The notes beneath the pieces were generated by a model, which saw only the letters and a list, made by a program, of their open reading frames with translations, had not been told where the DNA came from and made no database searches. A stretch of 23,848 nt of DNA from Candidatus Sumerlaeota bacterium (GTDB taxonomy: Bacteria; Sumerlaeota; Sumerlaeia; JAFGJS01). Both the position numbers and the translations under genes were made by a program. This document shows, piece by piece, positions 1-7,010 of this stretch. Each line of letters opens with the position of its first letter. Position 1 is the stretch's first letter. The stretch covers positions 1 through 23,848 of the forward strand of contig JAFGJS010000014.1 in the NCBI GenBank assembly GCA_016928995.1. The letters are read 5' to 3'.

Positions 1-425
1 AAACGTTAAAAAACTGCGATTCCGGAGGCAAGAAAAACCACCTTAAAAAATCGATTTTTTGTCTAGACAGAGGGGACAAGCTCACAATCATCCAGACTCC
101 CAAACCTCAGCAGGATGAGTTTTCAACGCTTCCTCCCTATGATATCGTGCTTGCAGGCCCCAATGAAGTGCGGGTTAGAAATCCTAATTCTTTTGAGGTG
201 TTGGCTGGACTGCGAAGTGGAGTCAGTGGTAAGAACTTTAAGATTGGCGCCAATGACACAACCTCTGTATTTGTCCCTGATGGTTATTATGATATCTACT
301 TCGTATATTCATACGACAATAAATCCCTTTACCAAGGCGACAGTTTCAACCTCAATGATAATGGCATAGAAATTCAGATCGTGGAAGTTGTGGACGGAAA
401 CTATTCAATTCGAAAAGTCAAATGA
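1..425 (+). CDS. Hypothetical protein, C-terminal part (cut by window edge)
   Basis: The frame starting at base 3 is open from the window edge to the TGA at 423-425, so about 140 C-terminal residues are visible and the true start lies upstream. A GTG at 147 is only an internal candidate start. I do not recognise the family. The last ~95 residues read as a beta-rich domain with aromatic strands (VFVPDGYYDIYFVY, then LYQGDSFNLNDNG and a final NYSIRKVK) and no membrane segment. The stop lies 16 bp before the ATG of the next gene, which suggests one transcript with the membrane protein downstream. The coding sequence is AT-richer than the genes after 4 kb. That this is a real gene is likely from the long open frame and tight spacing; no function is proposed. 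Confidence 0.6.
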   Translation, partial: TLKNCDSGGKKNHLKKSIFCLDRGDKLTIIQTPKPQQDEFSTLPPYDIVLAGPNEVRVRNPNSFEVLAGLRSGVSGKNFKIGANDTTSVFVPDGYYDIYFVYSYDNKSLYQGDSFNLNDNGIEIQIVEVVDGNYSIRKVK

Positions 426-441
426 AGAAAAGAGGGGCGAC

Positions 442-2376
442 ATGGCGAAAAAATTTGGCGGAACATTAGGTTGGCTGATTGCCATATCAGTGTCAGTTCT
501 TCTCTGCGCCAGTGGCGCGTTATTTATTTGTTATGGATTATGTGTCATATATGAGGATCTACCAATCATCTTTGGTCTTTTGCTGGTTGCGGCGGGAGTC
601 ATTGGACTTTTCGTTGTCTTCTTTCTGTCCAATTGGATAAATCGACGGATAAAATACATAGTGGGAGGTGTGATTTGTTTTGCATGCCTACTCGGTGGAA
701 TCATTTTCATCAATATCAATCATACTGAGCGCTCGAAGAAGGCGACACCGTCGCCATCTCCTCCTGCACAAACAACGGCTGCATTGCAGATTCAGAAAAC
801 AGAACAGTCCAGTGACGACACACCTTCGACTGAATTATCGCCCGACAGCCGATCGATTGAGCCTCCGAAAGATTCTAGATTGGCTTGGCAGACCGACTTC
901 CGCGCCTTTATCGATGGATTTGATCAAGAGATTCGCGCCGGTTCAGTCGATATGGCGACCAATAATAATCTTGAAAAACGATACGTGGGAAAAACTGCGA
1001 GATGGCAACTTGTGTTCAGAGGATTAAAGGACAACAATATTGAATTTGATCTCAAGCCCTACGGAATACTGCAGAAAGCCTTTTCCTCCTCGCGACATGT
1101 TTGGATAAGTTTCTATCCAGCCCCCTCTGCACTTATACAGTGGAAAACCATAAAGATTGGAACCACGGTCGATTTCGAGGGAAATATCGAAAACGCTAAA
1201 ATCATGGGATTGGGCGAGAAAAACTGGGGTATGGTGGAAATGGCCAACATTGTGGTTCTCTCGCCGCAAGAAGGAAGCAATGATAATAATCAGCAGGAAT
1301 CCCAAAAATCTGATATTGTACCTGAGCCAACGCCTGTTTTCGAATCGGAATCGCAGGAAACTGCCTGGCAGTACGATTTTCGAACTTTTCTTGAATATTA
1401 TTGCGCTCAGATCCAATCGGACAATCAGATCGAAGAGACGTTCTTGGAAAAGAAAGTGTTTTGGGAACTTCCATTCATACGTTCGAACTTTCAGCAAGGA
1501 CCGGAGATAGGATTCGATTTGAAGTGTTTCGAGCCCACTGGGTATCACAATAATGGATTGCCGACAGTCGTAAGCACGTTTGAGTATCAACATTCATTCA
1601 TTAAGAAACGTCTTGGCTTGAATTTTATAACTGAATCCTCTGCTTCATCAGCCTGGAATGCCACACCGGCTTATTCAATAGTGGAATTCGCAGGACGCAT
1701 TAACCGAGTCGAGATAAAGAATGACGAAACTGAGAAATGGGGAAATATAGAAGTAGTTGTATGGGATCCCGTGGTCACCATCGGAATTGTTGCCCCGAAG
1801 GATTTGAGCGTTTTGTATAAGCGCAAGCAAAAACTGATTAAAGCATTGGATTTATGCGGAACATGTCAAAAACATGAGTTCAATGCCCCGACAATGAAGG
1901 AGACTTTGGGTGTTCTACAAGCACTAAAGAACAGATTACATGCTGCTGATCCCATGTCCGATTCTCTATTTACTGCCTTGAGTCTTATGTCGGGGCGAAA
2001 TCTGCTTACTGGGATTATGGAAAATGGTTTTGCACCCAATGGTAGAATCGTGCTGCACCCCAGTAAGAACGCTTCTATCCATACCATTCAATCCATATTG
2101 GACGAAGAAGATGATCAGGAACACGATGATGAAAACTCAATCGTATGGTTTGAGTATGATTGGTGTCACTTTGGAGTTCAAAGTGGGCTTGTGACCAGAA
2201 TACGTGGCGACGCCAGACGCTATATCCAATTCGAGGAAGCTATGGTTCAAGAACGAAATACAGTCCATGGTAGTACATGGAAAACTAAAATTGAGAAGTT
2301 GATGAGCAAGCCAAGACAGACTACACCGCCCTTCGAAGACTCGACGTCACGTATTGATCTTAAAAACACGCAATAA
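442..2376 (+). CDS. Hypothetical three-TM membrane protein with duplicated soluble domain
   Basis: This 644-residue protein starts at ATG 442, preceded by a GAGGGG ribosome site; an in-frame TTG at 388 would overlap the previous gene and is less likely. Three hydrophobic segments lie at about residues 9-31, 42-63 and 72-92. A Ser/Pro/Thr-rich linker (~95-145) follows. Then come two related domains, about 148-275 (begins LAWQTDFRAFI) and 308-443 (begins TAWQYDFRTFL), each with a later (E)FDLK-type strand and a V(E/D)F(A/E)G strand. A C-terminal helical and Trp-rich domain starts near 450 and contains a CGTC (CxxC) pair at 472-475. I recognise no family. Most of the protein follows the TM bundle and is therefore on one side of the membrane; the topology is not decidable here. 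It probably shares a transcript with the gene ending at 425. Base composition is AT-richer than the rest of the window. Confidence 0.7.
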   Translation: MAKKFGGTLGWLIAISVSVLLCASGALFICYGLCVIYEDLPIIFGLLLVAAGVIGLFVVFFLSNWINRRIKYIVGGVICFACLLGGIIFININHTERSKKATPSPSPPAQTTAALQIQKTEQSSDDTPSTELSPDSRSIEPPKDSRLAWQTDFRAFIDGFDQEIRAGSVDMATNNNLEKRYVGKTARWQLVFRGLKDNNIEFDLKPYGILQKAFSSSRHVWISFYPAPSALIQWKTIKIGTTVDFEGNIENAKIMGLGEKNWGMVEMANIVVLSPQEGSNDNNQQESQKSDIVPEPTPVFESESQETAWQYDFRTFLEYYCAQIQSDNQIEETFLEKKVFWELPFIRSNFQQGPEIGFDLKCFEPTGYHNNGLPTVVSTFEYQHSFIKKRLGLNFITESSASSAWNATPAYSIVEFAGRINRVEIKNDETEKWGNIEVVVWDPVVTIGIVAPKDLSVLYKRKQKLIKALDLCGTCQKHEFNAPTMKETLGVLQALKNRLHAADPMSDSLFTALSLMSGRNLLTGIMENGFAPNGRIVLHPSKNASIHTIQSILDEEDDQEHDDENSIVWFEYDWCHFGVQSGLVTRIRGDARRYIQFEEAMVQERNTVHGSTWKTKIEKLMSKPRQTTPPFEDSTSRIDLKNTQ

Positions 2377-2723
2377 TTTTTTCAATCTTGATCACAAACA
2401 AAGCCAGAGCTATGTTTACGAACACATTCATGATGTAAATGAAGTATGATTATGGAGACATCTATGAATGGCGCTAACTTAAGCCCTTGGCATAGTGATT
2501 TCGATGCATGCATTCCTTAAATTGGCGTCTTGGTTTTGTCAATCGTTGATAGTTTTTCGGATGTCTTTTGATCGCTCGGGGCTCGGTGCGGTCCGGCCGC
2601 CAGGGTATCGTCATCCGGGAGAGATAGCACATCAGTGTTTTGGTCATGTAAGACCTTGATGATGGCGCGCCTCCGGCGATCAGCACAGGCAGCCATTGGC
2701 GCAAGGCGCCGCATGCGCATTAA

Positions 2724-2747
2724 CGTGGTACGGGCGTCCCGCCCGTG
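2724..2747 (+). repeat. REP hairpin A (GTGG family)
   Basis: A GTGG foot at 2725-2728 is followed after one base by a perfect 7-bp stem, ACGGGCG at 2730-2736 and CGCCCGT at 2740-2746, around a TCC loop. It pairs in opposite orientation with hairpin B, as in a BIME (paired REP) arrangement. Confidence 0.85.
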
Positions 2748-2773
2748 TTTTATCTCTTTATCTCTTAAAATAA

Positions 2774-2798
2774 GCATGGGCAAGATGCCCATGCCACG
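2774..2798 (-). repeat. REP hairpin B (GTGG family)
   Basis: A 9-bp stem (GCATGGGCA 2774-2782, TGCCCATGC 2786-2794) surrounds a 3-base loop. Its GTGG foot is read on the minus strand, so it is inverted relative to hairpin A. Unit sequence on its own strand: GTGGCATGGGCA, loop TCT, TGCCCATGC. Confidence 0.85.
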
Positions 2799-2851
2799 AT
2801 AATCCATACACCGCAGATCAAGTGTAAAGTATTTATGATCGTATATTTTCA

Positions 2852-2874
2852 CACGGGCGGGACGCCCGTGCCAC
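2852..2874 (-). repeat. REP hairpin C (GTGG family), next to the RAYT stop codon
   Basis: An 8-bp stem (CACGGGCG 2852-2859, CGCCCGTG 2863-2870) with a GGA loop has its GTGG foot on the minus strand at 2871-2874. It lies 4 bases beyond the RAYT stop codon, so the transposase gene is bracketed at once by REPs on both sides. Confidence 0.9.
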
Positions 2875-2878
2875 AATT

Positions 2879-3514
2879 TTACATGGCGCCGCGGCCCAGG
2901 CCGACCCAGGGCCAGGCGCGCAGTTGAGCGGATGCGGGATTGTTGAGAATGTATTGCACCTGATTATAATAATCTTCTTCGTCGCGGACGATGTGGTCGT
3001 ATGGCTCGCCTTGCCAGAACGTGCCGGTCCTGCCCAGGAGTTTGTTGCATTGCTTCGCGGAAAAGGAGTTCCATGAGTGCAGGATTTGCGACAACTCATG
3101 CGGCGGGATCGGCTGGAGCATCACGTGCCAGTGATTCGGCATGATGCACCAGGCGATGATTGCATAGCGGCGGCCTTCAAAGTGAAAGATGGCGTCTTTG
3201 ACGATTTGAGCGATTTCAGGACGCGCCAGCCAGCAGTCGCCCTGACCGGCGTCCAGATACGCTTCGATGCGTTCTGAAAACAGCCGGTCCAGGCGCCGTT
3301 GTTCCTGGATGGACAAGCCGCGATTCAATTGTTTGGCGGTCTGAATGATATGATTCCGTTCGAACTGATAGCGCTGCACAACGTCGGCAGGCAAGGAGTC
3401 GTACAGGCGGTTGGTGATGGCGTACGTCGCGCGATCCTGCCGCCAGTGCGGCAAGTTAGCGCCGTGACGCTTATGAATCTCCTGTTTAAGGTCCAGCCGT
3501 TTGAATTTCACCAT
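2879..3514 (-). CDS. REP-associated tyrosine transposase (RAYT, Y1/HUH family)
   Basis: RAYTs are single-strand DNA endonucleases of the IS200/IS605-like Y1 family thought to mobilise REP hairpins. From ATG 3514 the protein has 211 residues. The HUH metal motif is in MPNHWHVML (His128 and His130). Downstream GTFWQGEPYDHIVRDEEDYYNQVQYILNNP-type sequence, here split as TFWQGEPYDH and YILNNP, is the typical Tyr-bearing helix and tail; Tyr172 is my best catalytic candidate. The N-terminus has the LPHWRQD motif seen in this RAYT group. ATG 3514 has an AGGA in front; ATG 3523 is possible but sits directly against REP hairpin D. Five GTGG-type hairpins lie within 160 bases of the gene or beside it, the expected cognate substrate. 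No frameshift is visible, so it may be functional; the identity is firm, activity is inferred. Confidence 0.92.
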   Translation of the reverse strand: MVKFKRLDLKQEIHKRHGANLPHWRQDRATYAITNRLYDSLPADVVQRYQFERNHIIQTAKQLNRGLSIQEQRRLDRLFSERIEAYLDAGQGDCWLARPEIAQIVKDAIFHFEGRRYAIIAWCIMPNHWHVMLQPIPPHELSQILHSWNSFSAKQCNKLLGRTGTFWQGEPYDHIVRDEEDYYNQVQYILNNPASAQLRAWPWVGLGRGAM

Positions 3515-3524
3515 TTTCCTCATC

Positions 3525-3547
3525 GTGGCATGGGCGTCTCGCCCATG
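3525..3547 (+). repeat. REP hairpin D (GTGG family), upstream of the RAYT start
   Basis: A GTGG foot (3525-3528) is followed directly by an 8-bp stem, CATGGGCG 3529-3536 and CGCCCATG 3540-3547, with a TCT loop. It begins two bases from the upstream ATG of the RAYT, so any transposase transcript would carry this hairpin in its leader. Confidence 0.9.
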
Positions 3548-3584
3548 TCCTTTTTTCAGCTTGTGGCGCTATGCATTCATTTTA

Positions 3585-3607
3585 CACGGGCGTCCCGCCC
3601 GTGCCAC
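3585..3607 (-). repeat. REP hairpin E (GTGG family)
   Basis: An 8-bp stem (CACGGGCG 3585-3592, CGCCCGTG 3596-3603) with a TCC loop has its GTGG foot on the minus strand at 3604-3607. It forms an inverted pair with hairpin D and ends 4 bases from the T-tract of the tRNA-Tyr terminator. Confidence 0.9.
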
Positions 3608-3611
3608 AATT

Positions 3612-3641
3612 AAACAAAAACAGCGCCGTGTGATACGGCGC
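3612..3641 (-). terminator. Rho-independent terminator of tRNA-Tyr
   Basis: On the minus strand a perfect 7-bp stem (GCGCCGT/ACGGCGC, 3623-3629 with 3635-3641, 5-base loop) is followed by a T-rich tail (bases 3621 down to 3612). It starts 12 bases after the tRNA 3' end. Confidence 0.85.
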
Positions 3642-3653
3642 GGTTCATTGAGG

Positions 3654-3740
3654 TGGTGGAGGGAACTGGATTCGAACCAGTGTAGGCGGTATGCCAACGG
3701 GTTTACAGCCCGTCCCCTTTAGCCGCTCGGGCATCCCTCC
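3654..3740 (-). tRNA. tRNA-Tyr (anticodon GTA)
   Basis: Read on the minus strand, the gene begins GGAGGGATGCCCGAGCGGC and ends TTCCCTCCACCA. The 7-bp acceptor stem GGAGGGA pairs with TCCCTCC, with discriminator A and an encoded CCA (3654-3656). The anticodon loop CTGTAAA gives anticodon GTA at 3704-3706. The long variable arm is typical of bacterial tRNA-Tyr, and the T-loop TTCGAAT is present. It has its own promoter and terminator and stands alone. Confidence 0.97.
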
Positions 3741-3767
3741 ACGTTTTTGCGTCAGCAAGGAAGCCCG

Positions 3768-3795
3768 ATGCTAAGCGATTTCACGCGTTTGTCAA
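3768..3795 (-). promoter_or_regulatory. Sigma70-type promoter of tRNA-Tyr
   Basis: On the minus strand a perfect TTGACA (3795-3790) and TAGCAT (3773-3768) are 16 bp apart. Transcription would start about 20 bases before the mature tRNA 5' end at 3740. Confidence 0.8.
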
Positions 3796-4081
3796 GCATA
3801 AGATGGCCCTAATCTTGCTGAAATTTGTCCGCGCTGCATCTCAGTTCAAGCATGCGGTAGAGGATTCCAATTGATTTCTATCATTCACGTGGCACAACCT
3901 GCCATTTCTCATGGCCTTTCTGTATTCCAGGGTGGCAATGATCTGGGGAAAGTTGTGTAAATTCATGGAATTGTGGGATTTTTTCTTGATTTTAGCGGCT
4001 CTAACAAACACCATCGGATTCCTCGTGCAAATAGCGTCCGCGAGAGCATCTTTCGAAATTTATGTCCAAATGGGAAGAGAA

Positions 4082-4105
4082 CACAGCCGAGAGCGGCTGT
4101 GCCAC
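4082..4105 (-). repeat. REP hairpin F (GTGG family, diverged)
   Basis: An 8-bp stem (CACAGCCG 4082-4089, CGGCTGTG 4094-4101) with a 4-base loop is followed by CCAC, the GTGG foot on the minus strand. The foot and the first stem bases match the other units, while the stem core has changed on both arms together. It lies about 90 bases before rhaB. Confidence 0.75.
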
Positions 4106-4194
4106 ATCCCAAGAAATGGGGATAAAATTTTAGAAAGATGTTTTAGGCCTCGAGGCTGAGCGAGCATAAGTCATTTTCCCTGCGGAGTCCACGC

Positions 4195-5673
4195 ATGCAT
4201 AAAATCTTTCTGGCGGTTGATCTGGGCGCCGAGAGCGGACGGCTGATCCGGACGACCATCGACAAGAACGCCATCGCGCTGGAAGAGGTCCATCGTTTTC
4301 GCACCCAGGGCCTGGTGATGCATGGCGTTCGCCAATGGGACATCACCCGAATTTATGAAGAAATCATCAACGGTCTGACCAAGGCCGCGCAAATGGACGG
4401 TCCGGCGCCTTCGGGCATCGGCATCGACACCTGGGGCGTCGATTTCGGCTTCCTGATGAGCGACGGCAGCGTGTTGAGCAATCCGGTGCATTATCGCGAC
4501 GCGCGGACGGAAGGCATGATCGATGCGGCTAATGCAATCGTGCCGCTGCAGGAAATTTATGATCGCACGGGCATCATGACGCTGCCCTTTAATTCTCTTT
4601 TTCAATTGCTGGCTCTGGTCAAGGCGCAATCGCCGGCGCTACAGGCGGCCGCGCACATGCAATTCATCGGACCGCTGCTGGGTTGCTTGCTGACCGGCAA
4701 GACGACCTGCGAATACACCATCGCCTCGACCGCGCAGATGCTGAATGCAAAGACGCGCGATTGGGATTATGATCTGCTCAAGCGGCTGCAAATCCCCACG
4801 CACTTTCTAGGTGAGATTACGCCGCCGGGAACCGTAGTCGGTCCGGTCAGCGCGCAAGTGGCCAGGGAGACCGGCCTCGATCCAAGCGTGCCGTTCATCT
4901 CTACGGCGGTGCACGACACCGCGTGCGCTGTGGCGGCCATGCCGGTCGACGAGAGCATCGGGGGCGACTGGGCCTATCTTTCCAGCGGCACGTGGTCGCT
5001 GATCGGCGCGGAGCTTAACGAGCCGGTGATCAGCGAGGCGACGCATGCGGCGGGCTTTACCAACGAAGGCGGCGTCGGCGGCACGATCCGCTTCCTGAAG
5101 AATATCTTTGGCCTTTGGCTGGTGCAGGAGTGCCGCCGGACATGGCTGGCCGAGGCGGGAGGCGATGAATCCGGGCTGGATTATGCAACGCTCACGGCCG
5201 AGGCGGAGGCGTCCGAGCCTTTCCGCTCAGTCATTCCGTTGGATGATCCACGCTTATTCGCGCCGGAAAGCATGCCGGCGGCCATCGCGGCGATCTGCGG
5301 CGAGTCGGGCGTGCCCGTGCCGGAGACGCGCGGTCAATTCATCCGTTGCGCCCTGGAAAGCCTGGCGCTGAGCTATCGCAAGTCGCTCGATGATATGGAT
5401 GGACTGCTGGGCCGCAAGACAAACCGCTTGCATATCGGCGGCGGCGGCGTTAAAAATCGGCTGCTGTGTCAACTCACCGCCGACGCCTGCGGCATACCGG
5501 TCTACGCCGGCCCGGTCGAGGCTACGGCGCTGGGCAACGTGCTGGTGCAGGGAATGGCTACGGGCGTGTTTGCATCGCTGGCCGCTGGGCGGCGCGCCAT
5601 TCGTGAGAGTCAACCGGTGGAGGTCTATCAACTGGGCGGCGATCCGCGCTGGTCCGAATTACTCGCAAAATAA
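4195..5673 (+). CDS. rhaB: Rhamnulokinase
   Basis: RhaB phosphorylates L-rhamnulose with ATP to L-rhamnulose 1-phosphate in the cytoplasm. The 492 residues match the usual ~490 of the family. The FGGY-kinase N-terminal phosphate-binding motif is DLGAESGR (9-16). The sugar-site region GIDTWGVDFGF follows near 77-87, and VHDTACAV places the likely catalytic base at Asp241. The C-terminal ATP-binding motif IGGGGVKNRLL is near 414-424. Start ATG 4195 has a GGAG site about 10 bases upstream. It is the first gene of a six-gene run (kinase, isomerase, ABC transporter) on the plus strand; rhaA begins 27 bp after its stop. The identity as rhamnulokinase rather than another FGGY kinase rests on overall sequence and the adjacent rhaA and rhaM. 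Confidence 0.95.
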   Translation: MHKIFLAVDLGAESGRLIRTTIDKNAIALEEVHRFRTQGLVMHGVRQWDITRIYEEIINGLTKAAQMDGPAPSGIGIDTWGVDFGFLMSDGSVLSNPVHYRDARTEGMIDAANAIVPLQEIYDRTGIMTLPFNSLFQLLALVKAQSPALQAAAHMQFIGPLLGCLLTGKTTCEYTIASTAQMLNAKTRDWDYDLLKRLQIPTHFLGEITPPGTVVGPVSAQVARETGLDPSVPFISTAVHDTACAVAAMPVDESIGGDWAYLSSGTWSLIGAELNEPVISEATHAAGFTNEGGVGGTIRFLKNIFGLWLVQECRRTWLAEAGGDESGLDYATLTAEAEASEPFRSVIPLDDPRLFAPESMPAAIAAICGESGVPVPETRGQFIRCALESLALSYRKSLDDMDGLLGRKTNRLHIGGGGVKNRLLCQLTADACGIPVYAGPVEATALGNVLVQGMATGVFASLAAGRRAIRESQPVEVYQLGGDPRWSELLAK

Positions 5674-5700
5674 TCACAATTGTTATACGGAGATTTTCTC

Positions 5701-6972
5701 ATGGCCGAATCGAACGATCGCAGAATAGAAAGCGCATACAACCTCGCCCGCGAGCAATACGCCGAGCTGGGCGTGGATACGGATCAAGCGATGAGCGCGC
5801 TGGAGCAAATTCCGATCAGCCTGCATTGCTGGCAAGGCGATGACGTGCAGGGTTTTGAGTCCAGCGACGGCGATGTGGGCGGCGGTTTGGCCGTCACGGG
5901 CAATTATCCTGGCCGCGCCCGCACGCCGCAGGAGCTTCGCGATGATCTGGACATGGCGTACTCCATGATTCCGGGAAAGGGGCATCGCCTCAATCTGCAC
6001 GCCTTCTACCTGGAAGCGTCCGGCAAGGTGGATCGCGCGGAAATCGCGCCGGAGCATTTTCAAACGTGGCTGGATTGGGCCAAGGAAAAAGGCCACGGCC
6101 TCGATTTCAACCCGACCTGCTTTTCGCATCCGATGGCCGATTCGGGTTTCACACTTTCCAGCGTCGATCCCGCCGTGCGCGATTACTGGGTCCGGCACTG
6201 CATCGCCTGCCGCAAGATTGGCGAGCACTTCGGCCGCGAGCTCAACAATCCCTGCGTCACGAACATCTGGATCCCCGACGGCTACAAGGACATCCCCATC
6301 GACCGCAACGCCGCGCGTCAGCGGCTGGCCGAATCGCTCGATAAAATCCTCGCCGCGCAAGTCGACACGAAACTCAACCTCGACGCCGTGGAGTGCAAAC
6401 TGTTCGGCATCGGCTCGGAGAGCTGCGTGATCGGTTCGCACGAGTTTTACATGGGCTATGCGATCAAGAACCAGACCTTGCTCTGTCTCGACGCCGGACA
6501 CTTTCATCCGACGGAAGTCATCTCGGACAAGATTTCCTCCGCGCTGCTGTTTCTCGACGAGATCCTGCTGCATGTCAGCCGCGGCGTGCGCTGGGACAGC
6601 GACCACGTGGTGATCCTCAGCGACGAACTACGCGCCATCGCCGAGGAAATCGTGCGTAACAATTTTCAATCCCGCGTGCACATCGGACTGGATTTCTTCG
6701 ACGCCAGCATCAACCGCGTCGCGGCCTGGACCATCGGCACGCGCTCGATGCTTAAGGCCCTGCTGATCGCGCTGCTCGAGCCCACCGTGGCCCTTCGCGA
6801 AATGGAGGACAGCGGCGACTATACGAAGCGGCTGGCGATGCTGGAGGAATTGAAGACCATGCCCTGGAGCGCTGTGTGGGATCATCATTGCCTGCAACAA
6901 GGCGTTCCCGTCGGCCCGCAATGGCTGGAGAAGACGCGCCAGTATGAAGAAGATGTTTTAAGCAAACGTTAA
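5701..6972 (+). CDS. rhaA: L-rhamnose isomerase
   Basis: RhaA interconverts L-rhamnose and L-rhamnulose using Mn2+ in the cytoplasm. The 423-residue protein is colinear with E. coli RhaA (419). The metal ligands are all present with a constant offset of three: Glu231 ([11 protein letters not shown]), Asp264 and the following His in [10 protein letters not shown], His291 (LLHVSRG) and Asp331 ([11 protein letters not shown]). RWDSDHVV is also conserved. I chose ATG 5701, preceded by CGGAG; an in-frame TTG at 5680 would add seven residues without a better ribosome site. It lies between rhaB and the ABC transporter genes and is probably co-transcribed with them. Confidence 0.97.
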   Translation: MAESNDRRIESAYNLAREQYAELGVDTDQAMSALEQIPISLHCWQGDDVQGFESSDGDVGGGLAVTGNYPGRARTPQELRDDLDMAYSMIPGKGHRLNLHAFYLEASGKVDRAEIAPEHFQTWLDWAKEKGHGLDFNPTCFSHPMADSGFTLSSVDPAVRDYWVRHCIACRKIGEHFGRELNNPCVTNIWIPDGYKDIPIDRNAARQRLAESLDKILAAQVDTKLNLDAVECKLFGIGSESCVIGSHEFYMGYAIKNQTLLCLDAGHFHPTEVISDKISSALLFLDEILLHVSRGVRWDSDHVVILSDELRAIAEEIVRNNFQSRVHIGLDFFDASINRVAAWTIGTRSMLKALLIALLEPTVALREMEDSGDYTKRLAMLEELKTMPWSAVWDHHCLQQGVPVGPQWLEKTRQYEEDVLSKR

Positions 6973-7010
6973 AGTGTAACGAGTCATATTATTCTGATTG
7001 TTTTCCTTTT

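Larger units (their letters stand above)
2377..2878. other. Gene-free stretch with three REP hairpins
   Basis: About 500 bases lie between the membrane protein and the RAYT transposase. I find no convincing gene. Open frames here run through REP hairpins and yield repeat-derived peptides such as GMGILPM and HGRDARTT, which mark translated REP DNA. Three hairpins sit in the right half (2724-2747, 2774-2798, 2852-2874). The left half (2377-2700) shows nothing I can assign, and no clear terminator follows the stop at 2376. Confidence 0.6.
3741..4194. other. Gene-free stretch between tRNA-Tyr and rhaB
   Basis: About 450 bases hold the tRNA promoter (3768-3795) and one REP hairpin (4082-4105). 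An 82-codon frame at 3911-4159 runs through that hairpin and has no good ribosome site, so I do not call it a gene. The rhamnose operon promoter must lie here, but I see no convincing -35/-10 pair; a TAAAAT near 4122 lacks a matching -35. Confidence 0.55.

Noticed and set aside
2517-2876. 119-codon minus-strand frame with HGRPAR and GMGILPM segments
   Set aside because: It is translated REP DNA: the peptides come from hairpins A, B and C, and the rest has no recognisable protein pattern or ribosome site.
2724-3607. Possible CRISPR array from the repeated GC-rich units
   Set aside because: Units alternate in orientation, spacing is irregular, a transposase lies between them, and no cas genes are present; they are REP hairpins.
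3299-3722. Two plus-strand frames (104 and 73 codons) over the RAYT start, REPs and tRNA
   Set aside because: They are antisense to the RAYT and run through two REP hairpins and the tRNA-Tyr gene.
3911-4159. 82-codon frame upstream of rhaB with a hydrophobic stretch
   Set aside because: It lacks a ribosome site and reads through REP hairpin F; the hydrophobic stretch alone is weak evidence.
5683-6606. 307-codon frame opposite rhaA
   Set aside because: It is a shadow of the GC-rich rhaA gene, whose metal-binding residues are all intact on the plus strand.
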